DNA from: Tubulanus polymorphus
Taxonomy: Eukaryota; Nemertea; Palaeonemertea; Tubulaniformes; Tubulanidae
Length of the DNA stretch: 64,000 bases
NCBI RefSeq assembly: GCF_964204645.1
Contig: NC_134033.1
Coordinates: forward strand, 14,324,155-14,388,154
Direction: 5' to 3'
The number at the start of each line of letters is the position of its first letter. Within the stretch, counting starts at the first letter, position 1. A program made the translations under genes and the position numbers. Below, one piece after another: positions 14,301 to 24,620 of the stretch. Below the pieces are notes generated by a model. That model did no database searches and was not told where the DNA came from. It saw only the letters and a program-made list of their open reading frames with translations.

Positions 14301-16703
14301 ATAAATTCTTGTTTTTAAATTCTTTTAATCTGTAAATAGTGGGATTTTATCTTATTAACATAAAATGGTTTTATGTTGATGGGGCATAGAAATTAAGAAT
14401 CTGATCATGAAACTTAACGACCTGAGATTAGTAATAGGTGTCTGGTGTATATAGTTCGGTTAATGGGTCTATTGCGGAAAGGAATATTACAAACGTATTC
14501 CTAAACGTTTCTGGGGCATCTGTTATTTCCTCGTATTAGCAAATATCGCTAATAAGTGGCCCTATACACTCCATACCGGTAAAGATAAAATAAGTCTTCT
14601 ATAAATCATAAGGTTACACGCAACTAGCATCGGTGTTACCCGACACGTCTACTCCGCTATACCAACGCGTATAACGCATACAACGTCAAAAATAACGCTT
14701 CCTCACCCCCGGCGTATACTGCAGCGTTACTCGGCCTTTTATGGTGCGTTCGTGGTGAACCGACGTTTACCCGGTGGTATCCGGGTATACTGGCGTTATA
14801 CGTACGATTGTGCTCGTACGGCGGTGTGTTGGTGGTGCTACGAATTGCGTACCAAATAAACAGCTTAGAATATACGATACCGCGGCGGTATGAGTAGACT
14901 ACTGATACACTTATTAGAACAAACACGCCTCAAACCCGAACCTGGATCAATAATGACCCAGTTCTTGGTTTATATTTGCTTCTACTGTATCTGAAAATGA
15001 ATTCATTCTAACTCACGAGGTCGCTACACAACCGTGGACTCTCAATAATTATGAGTCCATCCTACAACTCACAAATGAGATCGAAACGTCGTGTCTTATT
15101 TATATTTCAGATTGAATAGATAAATTCTTGCTTTTAATTCTTTTAATCTGTAGATAGTGGGTTTTTATCTTATTAAACTCACAACTGTAGAGCTGGGGCC
15201 AGTTGCACAATCGCGACTTGCACAAGACGGGTCGGAGAGACAATCTTTTTTCTAAAGCCAATCTAACACTTTTGGACTTGAGTCAAACCGACCGGTCTAA
15301 ACCTAAGTCAAATTATTCAGATTAATTCATATCACAATTCACAAAAAAAGGACAAAATAGACATTTTTCTAATTTCGAAAACTATTAGAAATTTCCGATA
15401 AGATATTTCATTCTAGGATTTTACCCTTTTTGCTGACTGTTTTCAGAGGTACGCGATGTATTCGACTTGTTCGATTTCTGGGATGGTCGCGATGGAATGA
15501 TCGACGCGGTCAAGGTCGGTGATCTTCTGCGATGTATCGGTCTGAACCCGACGATAGCCCAGTCGATAAAAGTTGGAGCCACGAAAAAAATGGGTCAGTT
15601 CAAATTGCCAAACAATTATACGCAAATTAACTATTGATATCTTAGATTCGAGCTTCGGCCAATAATCATCTTCATCGATTGCGTATTGTCGTTTTTTTAA
15701 ATTTTCGGTTGTTATCGATGTTTGTTGCAGGCGAAAAACAATATAAATTCGAAGAATTCCTTGCCATCTATAAAGAAATCAGCGAAACTTTGGAACAAGG
15801 CACATTCGCCGACTACAACGAAGCGTTCAAAACGTTCGATCGAGAGGGTCAAGGATTAATTCCATCCGCCGAAATGCGACACGTGCTTACGTCATTAGGT
15901 AACTGTAATTGTAGCGCCCCTGGTGGTTCCTCGCTTGCCACAAGTCGCCTTAACATGATATTGGCATCACACATTCTTTTTCATAAATCTATTCACTGTT
16001 TGTGTTTAGGAGAACGTCTTACCGACAATGAAGTAGACTCAATTATTCAATGGACAGAAACCCATGAAGATATAGACGGTAACGTAAAATTTGCAGGTAG
16101 GCGACATAAAGACTGACAATTTGCGCACAGTTGATAGCACTAGGTTTCCTTAGAATAAAATGTATTGTCATCGTATCAATGCAGAGCAACATTATGCGAA
16201 TATATGATATTTGAAATACATAAAATTAGGAATATGAATATTAGTTACGATGCACTCAATATGATAATCACTTTCATAATGAAGAGCTCCCGGCGATCCA
16301 ATGACCATGCACTCCAAAGTCTAAGACAAATTGCACAATGTTCATAGAACTAGGCTTGAACTTTAATTTTTCGTTGTTATATAAAGCAACACTATGCAAA
16401 ATACATATATATGCATCATATCACACATAAGATTTGGAATTATGGAATTTATAACGTATTATAGTAATCATTGTCACAGTGTAGATCCTATAGAGCCAAT
16501 GACTACTCTAAATTGAACACAATTGGAATTGCTCATTTGGAATATCTTATTGGACTCTAGATGCATTTCATTGATGATCGACTGTATCTATCTTCGTGAA
16601 CGAACAAGTCGTAGCGGCTCGCCTATTTTTCTGTACGTATTTTCATGCATTTTCAGATTTCATCAAAAAGGTTATGGCTGGACCGTTCCCTGACAAGAAA
16701 TAA
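11308..16703 (+). CDS. Myosin essential (alkali) light chain, gene 2
   Basis: Coding exons join as 11308-11329, 15447-15593, 15731-15898, 16010-16096 and 16657-16703, giving 156 aa. The last four exons have exactly the lengths of those in gene 1 (147, 168, 87 and 47 nt), with the same phase-1 introns, so the two are tandem paralogs. The N-terminus is MDADELEEVRDVFDLFD. Here the start codon and the short N-terminal segment share one exon, whereas gene 1 splits them. The DFWDGRDG loop, EAFKTFDREGQGLI, MRHVLTSLGERL and DGNVKFADFIKKVMAGPFPDKK-type end are all present. The segment after the first EF-hand (NPTIAQSIKVGATKKMG) differs most from gene 1, so isoform specialisation is likely. A 4.1 kb first intron carries a tRNA-Asp and several repeats. 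Confidence 0.92.
13843..13914 (+). tRNA. tRNA-Asp (GTC)
   Basis: A 72-nt cloverleaf fits. The A box TAGTATAGTGGTGAGTAT, the anticodon loop CTGTCAC with anticodon GTC, and the B box GGTTCGATTCC are all present, with the discriminator G at 13914. The T stem pairs CCGGG with CCCGG. One acceptor mismatch (C5-A68) is seen, and the rest of the acceptor pairs, allowing one T-G wobble. It lies inside intron 1 of ELC gene 2 on the same strand. It could be a functional gene or a recently derived copy. No 3' poly-A or target site duplication is obvious. Confidence 0.8.
14088..14357. mobile_element. Foldback (palindromic) element with 115-bp arms
   Basis: Positions 14119-14233 and 14243-14357 are essentially perfect reverse complements around a 9-nt loop. 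The left side also keeps an outer end (14088-14118) with the small inverted repeat ccacactcaaacgtgg. The centre contains ctagagatcatc/gatgatctctag. Relatives occur at 15077-15175, 25406-25580 and 52905-53081, so this is an interspersed MITE or foldback family. Near-identity of the arms implies recent insertion or arm homogenisation. No coding sequence. Confidence 0.85.
15077..15175. mobile_element. Foldback element, half copy
   Basis: It matches the right arm of the 14088-14357 element from 'tgagatcgaaacgtcgtgtct' to 'tttttatcttatta', with several substitutions. Only one arm is present, so this is a truncated or unfolded relative. Confidence 0.75.
15195..15312. mobile_element. MITE-like TIR element, copy C (truncated)
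   Basis: It begins with ggggccagttgcaca like copies A and B. Its interior has the 'ggtctaa', 'acttaagtc'-like motifs in diverged form. A clear right TIR is missing. Confidence 0.5.
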
Positions 16704-17472
16704 AACAACAATTGAAACAACCAAGTCAACGAAACAAAGGAGAAGAGAAAAAAACAACACAAACCTCCCTCCATGTACATAGTGAACTAATTTCTGTTTT
16801 ATAAGTTATTTCTTCCGTTTAAATTCAAATTTCCAATGTTTAAATATTTCAAGTTGACCAGTCTCGATCGGTCCACGGAATTTCGATGTTTCTAACGCAA
16901 TCTTGAGTGATTTGTTTCCTATTTTTTCTTGTTACGAAGGAAAGAACGTTTGAAAAGGCAATCGTGTGAGAGAACAAACAAACAAGCAAAATCTAACAAA
17001 TAATTGTACGTGTTTTCGTCTTAATTCTGGATTTTTATTTTCAACTAGTAGTCAGGCTGTTCATTTGCTATAATTATTATGTAGTATTTCATCATATGTA
17101 GTATTTCTAAAGCGATATTTTGTTATATGAAATACGGATTTCGGAACATTCTGTTTCTTACAAGAATTGTGAATCGGGTCAGCCAATTCATAAACGCTGA
17201 TCGGCTAGTTTGCGCCGACATCGTCCTATATAGGCCAATCAGAATATACTCCTCATAACTTCCTGTCCGAAACAGATATTTCGATTTCCTGTATTGATTT
17301 CGTTTATATAATATACGTATGTTGTAGTTTTCTTTCTAATTACGTCAATGCCAGCACGTGCTTGCATATCGAATTTTATGTGATCAACGATCAATGATGA
17401 ATTGCAACTATTTTCGTGAAAAACGCCCTCCGTGCACAGTGGGCGTATTGTATACAAACTAAGCTGAATAAA
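16704..17472 (+). other. 3' UTR and poly(A) signal of ELC gene 2
   Basis: It runs from the TAA stop to AATAAA at 17467-17472, preceded by the conserved stem-loop at 17423-17446. The segment gaataaaacctgc around the signal is also conserved with gene 1. Confidence 0.7.
17423..17446 (+). promoter_or_regulatory. Conserved 3' UTR stem-loop, ELC gene 2
   Basis: ACGCCC and GGGCGT form a perfect 6-bp stem around a 12-nt loop containing GTGCACAG. It is 20 bp before AATAAA. A counterpart exists in ELC gene 1 (9371-9394) and an intact copy lies in the duplicated block (20104-20127). Confidence 0.5.
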
Positions 17473-17780
17473 ACCTGCAGCGAATGCCCCACGATAAATA
17501 CATGATTACTTATGTTAGTTCATTTGATTAATCCTGAAATTTGGAACGTTGTTTGACTTTATTTCTTTATGGTCAATGGATATTTTTCCTGAAATCATAA
17601 AGGTTTGGAAATCCCTTCGAATTGGTTACATATAGCGCTACGGTTTGAATTATAGGTTCATCTAGATAGATGGTTATTCCAATCAAATGCCCAATAGTCC
17701 AAGTAATTGATGTCCGATTTACGTTTTGTGTTATTATGCACAGTCTTATTTTGGCTTGTTTAATAGAACTGCAGCAACCC

Positions 17781-18749
17781 TCATTTTAAAGATGGCCCCG
17801 CGTTGCAAATTTTAACGAACATCGTCTTAATCGTATTTCTGATTTGGGAACTAGACACCAAATATATATAGAAATTCGCCGAAAAGTTTAACACTACGAT
17901 TTTATGCGTGACTTCGTAGGGAACGACGAGCGACGCTGCCCATTCCGGATTCGACATCAGATTCAGAACGACCAAATGCGGCAACATGGACGCGACGAAA
18001 AACGCGCACACAGTTATCGACATGATGGTGACCTGTCTGGTACCGGAAGTCGACTTGGTGGAGCTTACTTCCGTCGACGACGACCGTAACGACGCCACGA
18101 TGATCACGTTTGAAATGACTAGGAACGTGATAGGAATGTAGCTCATGCAAATCGGAGCCGCGACCTCGAACGCCGTTTTTCCAGACGGGGTTATGACGCA
18201 GAGGTTTTCATCGGGTAAATATGATATGGTCGTAAACAAAAAGCTATAGACCAAAACTAAAGTTACCAGTAGCAAGAATACGGATATCGACACTACTCGC
18301 GTAGTCCAGAATCTAGGTCCGCGGAACGGGAACCGGACAACCGACAGACGTTCGGCAGAAATCAATACCAGAACACCGGGGCTGTAACAACTAGCGATTA
18401 TGACTAAGTATTCTTTCAGCACGCACGCTATCCACGACGTCGATTCGACCGTACGTACCGAGGTTAACGTATTGATGACGATACAGCTTATGAAGCCGAG
18501 CGCGGCCGCGTCGGACAAGGCGAGCGCTATGAAGAAACGACTGAAAGACATCTTCCACAGCTTGGGCGTCGACATCGTGACGACGATCATCAAATTCCCG
18601 ATCACTCCTAGCACGATAATGCTACCGGTAAATGTCATGTCAATCACGCGGTAAACATGCGGTACATCTTTATCGGGAAGAATCCTCGTCAGAATTTCGT
18701 TATAGGGTAGAACGAAGTCGGCGTGTGTCGTAGTGTTCGGGTCTTTCAT
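17781..18749 (-). CDS. Class A (rhodopsin-like) GPCR, copy A, intronless
   Basis: One uninterrupted 322-aa frame with seven hydrophobic segments. TM1 has GNLMIVV (N1.50), TM2 has ALSDAA (D2.50), and TM3 begins after a Cys (WIAC) that can pair with a Cys in the second extracellular loop (NLCVITP). The DRY position reads ERL, TM6 ends in FVASMLP rather than CWxP, and TM7 reads NFSANFYIYL in place of NPxxY. An N-glycosylation site (NTT) lies in the short N-terminus. The general pattern resembles invertebrate peptide receptors, but the ligand cannot be inferred. The gene points toward ELC gene 2 and ends about 310 bp from its poly(A) signal. Confidence 0.88.
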   Translation of the reverse strand: MKDPNTTTHADFVLPYNEILTRILPDKDVPHVYRVIDMTFTGSIIVLGVIGNLMIVVTMSTPKLWKMSFSRFFIALALSDAAALGFISCIVINTLTSVRTVESTSWIACVLKEYLVIIASCYSPGVLVLISAERLSVVRFPFRGPRFWTTRVVSISVFLLLVTLVLVYSFLFTTISYLPDENLCVITPSGKTAFEVAAPICMSYIPITFLVISNVIIVASLRSSSTEVSSTKSTSGTRQVTIMSITVCAFFVASMLPHLVVLNLMSNPEWAASLVVPYEVTHKIVVLNFSANFYIYLVSSSQIRNTIKTMFVKICNAGPSLK

Positions 18750-19336
18750 CGTATGAACCAGAAATATCAGACGGAATCCACACCAACTACTGAGATCATG
18801 CCACCTCGTAATCGTGCTTTAGAAAAAAGTTTATTTTAATGATGTACCGAGGCGATTTAATGAGTGGAATATGATATGGATACGTAACCAATTTGTTCAG
18901 AAAAAAAAGTTCGAAGGTTCAAAAATGATTATTTCTCGCTTATAAGATTATAGTGAATGTTAACACCTCGTGTCTTATGGAAGACTGTGGACAAGTGGAA
19001 GCAGCTCCATAAATCCCGGGCATCCATATTACGTTTGAATGTAGATCGCGTTGAAGTTAAGTCCGGTTTAATTCCTTCATGTACTAAAATAGAGGTACGG
19101 TTAGCCTGGTTTTTAAGACGACCTACCATTCATAACGGTCTATTCGTTAAGCTTGTATCGCGTTCATGTAGAGATTCACAGTAATACAACAAACCCAAAG
19201 TAAAACATTCCAATCTGAAACAGCTAAGTAAACCAACTGAACATAATGAGCTACTGAAACATACTAATCCGTACAAAATATGAATAAGATAATTCCCACA
19301 GTGAAGACTAAAAGTTTAAGAAAATTGAAGGGTTTG

Positions 19337-19383
19337 ATTTCATCAAAAAGGTTATGGCTGGACCGTCTCCTGACAAGAAGTAA
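19337..19383 (+). pseudogene. Orphan duplicate of the last ELC gene 2 exon
   Basis: It repeats the 47-nt terminal exon (DFIKKVMAGP...DKK, stop) of ELC gene 2. The acceptor AG is gone: the preceding bases are 'gggtttg' instead of 'ttttcag'. TTC has become TCT, so Phe becomes Ser in the GPFPDKK motif. Homology starts exactly at the exon border. With no upstream exons of its own and no acceptor, it should not be spliced into a light chain. Confidence 0.8.
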
Positions 19384-20461
19384 GACAACAATCGAAACAA
19401 CCAAGTCAACGAAACAAATGAGAAGAGAAAAAACAACACAAACCTCCCTCCAAGTACATAGTGAACTAATTTCTGTTTTATAAGTTATTTCTTCCGTTTA
19501 AATTCAAATTTCCAATGTTTAAATATTTCAAGTTGACCAGTCTCGATCGGTCCACGGAATTTCGATGTTTCTAACGCAATCTTGAGTGATTTGTTTCCTA
19601 TTTTTTCTTGTTACGAAGGAAAGAACGTTTGAAAAGGCAATCGTGTAAGAGAACAAACAAACAAGCAAAATCTAACAAATAATTGTACGTGTTTTCGTCT
19701 TAATTCTGGATTTTTATTTTCAACTAGTAGTCAGGCTGTTCATTTGCTATAACTATTATGTAGTATTTCATCATATGTAGTATTTCTAAAGCGATATTTT
19801 GTTATATGAAATACGAATTTCGGAACATTCTGTTTCTTACAAGAATTGTGAATCGGGTCAGCCAATTCATAAATGCTGATCGGCCAGTTTGCGCCGACAT
19901 CGTTCGTATATAGGCCAATCAGAATAGACTCCTCATAACTTCCTGTCCGAAGCAGACGTTTCGATTTCCTGTATTGATTTCGTTTATATAATATACGTAT
20001 GTTGTAGTTTTCTTTTCTAATTATGTCAATGCCAGCACGTGCTTGCATATCGAATTTTATGTGATCAACGATCAATGATGAATTGCAACTATTTTCGTGA
20101 AAAACGCCCTCCGTGCACAGTGGGCGTATTGTATACAAACTAAGCTGAATAAAACCTGCAGCGAATGCCCCACGATAAATACATGATTACTTATGTTAGT
20201 TCATTTGATTAATCCAGATATTTGGAACGTTGTTTGACTTTATTTCATTATGGTCAATGGATATTTTTCCTGAAATCATAAAGGTTTGGAAATCCCTTCG
20301 AATTGGTAGAATATAGCGCTACAGTTTGAATTACAGGTCCATCTAGATAGATGATTATTTCAATCAAATGCCCAATAATCCAAGAAATTGATGTCCGATT
20401 TACGTTTTGTGTTATTATGCACAGTCTTATTTTGGCTTGTTTAATAGGACTGCAGCAACCC

Positions 20462-21430
20462 TCATTTTAAAGATGGCCCCGCGTTGCAAATTTTAACGAA
20501 CATCGTCTTAATCGTATTTCTGATTTGAGAACTAGACACCAAATATATATAGAAATTCGCCGAAAAGTTTAACACTACGATTTTATGCGTGACTTCGTAG
20601 GGAACGACGAGCGACGCTGCCCATTCCGGATTCGACATCAGATTCAGAACGACCAAATGCGGCAACATGGACGCGACGAAAAACGCGCACACAGTTATCG
20701 ACATGATGGTGACCTGTCTGGTACCGGAAGTCGACTTGGTGGAGCTTACTTCCGTCGACGACGACCGTAACGACGCCACGATGATCACGTTTGAAATGAC
20801 TAGGAACGTGATAGGAATGTAGCTCATGCAAATCGGAGCCGCGACCTCGAACGCCGTTTTTCCAGACGGGGTTATGACGCAGAGGTTTTCATCGGGTAAA
20901 TATGATATGGTCGTAAACAAAAAGCTATAGACCAAAACTAAAGTTACCAGTAGCAAGAATACGGATATCGACACTACTCGCGTAGTCCAGAATCTAGGTC
21001 CGCGGAACGGGAACCGGACAACCGACAGACGTTCGGCAGAAATCAATACCAGAACACCGGGGCTGTAACAACTAGCGATTATGACTAAGTATTCTTTCAG
21101 CACGCATGCTATCCACAACGTCGATTCGACCGTACGTACCGAGGTTAACGTATTGATGACGATACAGCTTATGAAGCCGAGCGCGGCCGCGTCGGACAAG
21201 GCGAGCGCTATGAAGAAACGACTGAAAGACATCTTCCACAGCTTGGGCGTCGACATCGTGACGACGATCATCAAATTCCCGATCACTCCTAGCACGATAA
21301 TGCTACCGGTAAATGTCATGTCAATCACGCGGTAAACATGCGGTACATCTTTATCGGGAAGAATCCTCGTCAGAATTTCGTTATAGGGTAGAACGAAGTC
21401 GGTGTGTGTCGTAGTGTTCGGGTCTTTCAT
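20462..21430 (-). CDS. Class A (rhodopsin-like) GPCR, copy B, intronless
   Basis: Tandem duplicate of the 17781-18749 receptor, 322 aa from the shared Met (MKDPNTTT). An upstream in-frame ATG at 21478 would add 16 residues. Copy A has no such extension, so the inner start is preferred. Only two residue differences were found against copy A: Ala to Thr near residue 10 and Ser to Leu next to the TM3 Trp-Ile-Ala-Cys. ERL, FVASMLP and NFYIYL motifs are identical. The flanks have diverged more than the coding part, which suggests that both copies remain under constraint or are exchanging sequence. Confidence 0.87.
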   Translation of the reverse strand: MKDPNTTTHTDFVLPYNEILTRILPDKDVPHVYRVIDMTFTGSIIVLGVIGNLMIVVTMSTPKLWKMSFSRFFIALALSDAAALGFISCIVINTLTSVRTVESTLWIACVLKEYLVIIASCYSPGVLVLISAERLSVVRFPFRGPRFWTTRVVSISVFLLLVTLVLVYSFLFTTISYLPDENLCVITPSGKTAFEVAAPICMSYIPITFLVISNVIIVASLRSSSTEVSSTKSTSGTRQVTIMSITVCAFFVASMLPHLVVLNLMSNPEWAASLVVPYEVTHKIVVLNFSANFYIYLVSSSQIRNTIKTMFVKICNAGPSLK

Positions 21431-21437
21431 CGTATGA

Positions 21438-21850
21438 ACCAGAAATATCCGACGGAATCCACACCGACTTCTGATCATGCCACGCGTGCTTTAAAAAAAA
21501 AAAAATATTTTAATGATGTACCGAGGCGATTTAATGAGTGGAATATGATACGGATATGTAACCAATTCGTTGAGAAAAAAAAGTTCGAAGGTTCAAAAAT
21601 GATTATTTGTCGCTTATAAGATTATAGTGAATGTTAACACCAGAAATTTAGGACGGAATCCACACCGAATACTGAGATCATGCCACCTCGTAATGGTGCT
21701 TTTAATAAAAAAAATCAATTTTAATGATGTACCCAGGCGATTTAATGAGTGGAATATGATACGGATATGCAACCGATTTGTTCAGAAAAAAAGTTCGAAG
21801 TTTCAAAAATTATTGATTATTTCTCGCTTATGAGATTACATTGAATGTTA
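21438..21850. repeat. Internal tandem repeat upstream of GPCR copy B
   Basis: Two units of about 203 bp begin near 21438 and 21641 with 'ccagaaat' and 'gacggaatccacacc'. Both contain 'caggcgatttaatgagtgg' type sequence. Copy A has one unit only. The repeat covers the 5' flank of the receptor gene. Confidence 0.8.
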
Positions 21851-22225
21851 ACACCTCGTGTCTTATGGAAGACTGTGGACAAGTGAAAACAGCTCCATAA
21901 ATCCCGGGTATCCATATTACGTTAGAATCTAGATCGCGTTGAAGTTAAGTCCGGTTTAATTCCTTCATGTACTAAAATAGAGGTATGGTTAGCCTGGTTT
22001 TTAAGAAGTCCTACCATTCATCACGGTCTATATTCGTTTAGCTTGTATCGCGTCCATGTAGAGATTCACAGTAATACAACAAACCCAAAGTAAAAAATTC
22101 CAATCTGAAACAGCAAAATAAACCAACAAAACATAATGAGCTACTGAAACGTACTAATCCGTACAAAATATGAATAAGATAATTCCCACACTTGAGGACT
22201 AAAAGTTTAAGAAAATTGAAGGGTT

Positions 22226-24329
22226 ATCGCGACATTTAGTTGTTTTTTTATATTTCTGAAAGGTTACGTAGCTTGACGAGCTGCATCGCCACGGATACCA
22301 CGATTCAGCTTAGATGAAATGTGATCGCAGCGGTCATTGTCCTAAGCGTATCTGATTCGTGCTATAGGATGATGGCATTACCGCGTGTACCGGAGTAGAA
22401 CGTCGACACACTTCCCGGTTACGACGTAAGGCCACTTAGGTCGAGTGGATATGACGGAAACGGCTGCGGAATACCGGCAGGGCCGTCTAACTCGGATAAC
22501 CGAAGTTCGCCCAGGTCGTCGAGATCCCAGTTGCTTCGCTATCGATCGTGTCGCAGCCCGACGTAAGCTTTAATCATAACTGCCAGTCACAATCAGTCAC
22601 AATCATCAACCTTCAAATACGGGATTAACCTCGGGTTCTGTTCCCTCATTCATGAACCCTTTCACAATCGCGGTGATGTAGTGACCACCGAGTTCTAGCT
22701 GTCAGCTACTACTGCTGCTGCTGCAAAAAAAAATCAGTTTCAAACATTTGCGGTTGTTAAAAATAACGCAATCAGAACAACTTATAAACTACATATAGGC
22801 TTGTCTCTGCTGTCTGAATATATCATTCATATTATACACAACTCCCGACAGCGTGACATCAAAACAAGTGCCAATAAATACAGATAATTACACGTTATTA
22901 CACTTTATGTAACGGTACCTCGAGATAACGAGGTACTGGGCTAAACGTAGTTTTTGTTAACCGTTAGATTTTTAAGCAATAATTTCAAATTATATATACA
23001 CAGCAACACATTGAGATACGCTACATTTCTGAGGATGGGTCTTAGAGGTGCTGTAGCAGAAATAATTTGTTGATGAAAAAAGAAACGGACGGACGCTTAT
23101 CATACCAATCTACCTGTTCCTAGGGGCGGATCCAGAGGGATTTGTGAGGCTTGTACGAGTTGATCAAATCTTTTTCGAGCGCCCTTTTCTATTTTGGAAA
23201 TTAAGATAACTGGTGCATTTCAGTGCAGGTGTTACACATGATATTGCCATTTTGGACATCAAAATGCCCTTTTGGGACGCGATAATTCCTTAGAAATTGG
23301 CCTCTGAATCAGAAATGCATAGACGATTTTGAAAACTAATGCCTGACTAAAAATAAAATGACTTCTAAAATTATACTGAAATCAAGCTTTTGTTCAGATA
23401 AAAACAAGAATATTGAAAAACAACAACAAAACAATCAGTTTTTCACTGACGTTTCGACTCAATATTACGTTTATCCTTTTCCAGAGATTCGCCGAAAAAG
23501 ATATCGATTTCGATTTCGTCACAAATTAGTTTTATATGAGATAATTTGTTAATCATAAGATTAGTTGTTTCTTACTAATCTGAAGGTCAGGTAAGGTTTC
23601 GTTATTCATAGCAACAAACAATTTCTTTTTCGTTCTTGTGACAAAATACTGTTATTATATACGAATATATATATATACTGGTTCGGATCCTTTAATAGTG
23701 CCACTTATATTTCCTTGATTGTTTCGAAATCTTTCACCAGCGTTTTTGGCCTATATTCCTTTCATCGGATCGTGTATAATTGCAAAAACACTACCAGAGA
23801 AAAGAGCCTTTTAATTTTTCGAACGAATAGTTCATATTATCTCCTATAATCCCGGCGGTAACAGAACACATTGAATCGAGTGACAGTAGTTGTATTACAG
23901 TGGATGTATTATTAGCGCTTGCATTTCTCCATAACCGAAATTTAGCCTTAATTTTGTATTTTTGCATTAATGCTTTTCCGTTGAAGACTGTTTGCTTTCG
24001 TATACAGTACCGGCTCGGAATTGGTCCCCAGACGCTCAACGAGGCTCCACCGTTTTCTCAACAGTACTCTCGTCTCGACATTTATTTCCACGTCTTATTT
24101 TACGAATTTTTTTGTTGTTGTTGAAAGTGTTTTTTCAGATCGAGAGGCCCGGTGGCGCACAGGTAGATTGGGCCCTACGCGTAGGTAATTTACAAACAAC
24201 GCCAGCGCGCAGCTGCAATTGACACATAAAATATGCAAAAACGCGTCACGCCGGTGTACTGGAAACTAGGTTAACTTATCATTATTATACGTTATTATTA
24301 TTATTAAGCTTTAGCGTGTCTTTATGGCA
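22226..24329. other. Intergenic region between the GPCR block and the Ig/FnIII gene
   Basis: The part from 22250 to 22740 is GC-richer and holds a possible minus-strand terminal exon (22606-22698). The rest is AT-rich with no recognisable gene or repeat. Confidence 0.45.
22606..22698 (-). CDS. Possible terminal exon of an unknown minus-strand gene
   Basis: After an acceptor-like 'gctgacag' the minus strand reads LELGGHYITAIVKGFMNEG followed by TEPEVNPVFEG and a stop, 30 residues in all. The composition looks protein-like, but no family was recognised. No matching upstream exon was found before the Ig/FnIII gene. It may be an exon relic or chance. Confidence 0.2.
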   Translation of the reverse strand, partial: LELGGHYITAIVKGFMNEGTEPEVNPVFEG

Positions 24330-24620
24330 CTCGTTTTTCGGCGTTGAATAGCGAGAGAGGGACAGCGAATTACTGTCGCGACGTCACTAGCTGTACTCGA
24401 CGCGGTAGACGCCTCGCTGCGTGAAATCTGACCTCTCATCTGCTGTGTGTCAGTCGGACTGTATTCGGCTCGCACCTGAGCGTCACCGTGAAACTCTTCG
24501 GCGCGGTTACCGATTCCGAGGGCGTGTTCGTTCGAATTGCGGTGGTTTTTGGCAGTGATTTTTGCGACGACGGCAGCTAGCGAACATGACGCCGAAATAA
24601 TAAGCGCCGGCTTGGTTTAT
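24330..24620 (+). promoter_or_regulatory. CpG-rich probable promoter and 5' leader of the Ig/FnIII gene
   Basis: A block with many CpG dinucleotides stands out from AT-rich flanks. It includes a CRE-like core (GACGTCA near 24380). A noncoding first exon probably lies here, because the signal-peptide exon begins behind its own splice acceptor (tttttttccag, exon from 24814). Confidence 0.4.

Larger units (their letters stand above)
11330..15446 (+). other. Large first intron of ELC gene 2
   Basis: It contains tRNA-Asp (13843-13914), a long palindromic foldback element (14088-14357), a second partial copy (15077-15175) and a truncated TIR element (15195-15312). A 9-bp inverted repeat (actggatcc/ggatccagt) lies near 12755-12780. 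Nothing else was recognised. Confidence 0.6.
16656..19334. repeat. Segmental tandem duplication, copy A
   Basis: Direct repeat with 19336-22225. The unit starts at the last exon of ELC gene 2, includes its 3' UTR, then a convergent GPCR gene and about 580 bp beyond it. It ends in 'attgaagggtt'. Coordinates of shared landmarks are offset by about 2680 bp. Sequence identity is very high, so the event is recent. Confidence 0.93.
19336..22225. repeat. Segmental tandem duplication, copy B
   Basis: Second copy of the 16656-19334 block. It is about 210 bp longer, mainly because of an internal tandem repeat upstream of the GPCR (21438-21850). It ends at 'attgaagggtt', after which the sequence is unique. 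Confidence 0.93.

Noticed and set aside
17902-18654. Open frames on the plus strand and other minus frames within the GPCR genes
   Set aside because: Shadows of the seven-TM coding frame; they repeat identically in copy B because of the duplication.
19337-20153. A third light chain gene ending in the duplicated exon
   Set aside because: No upstream light chain exons exist in the duplicated block and the acceptor is lost.
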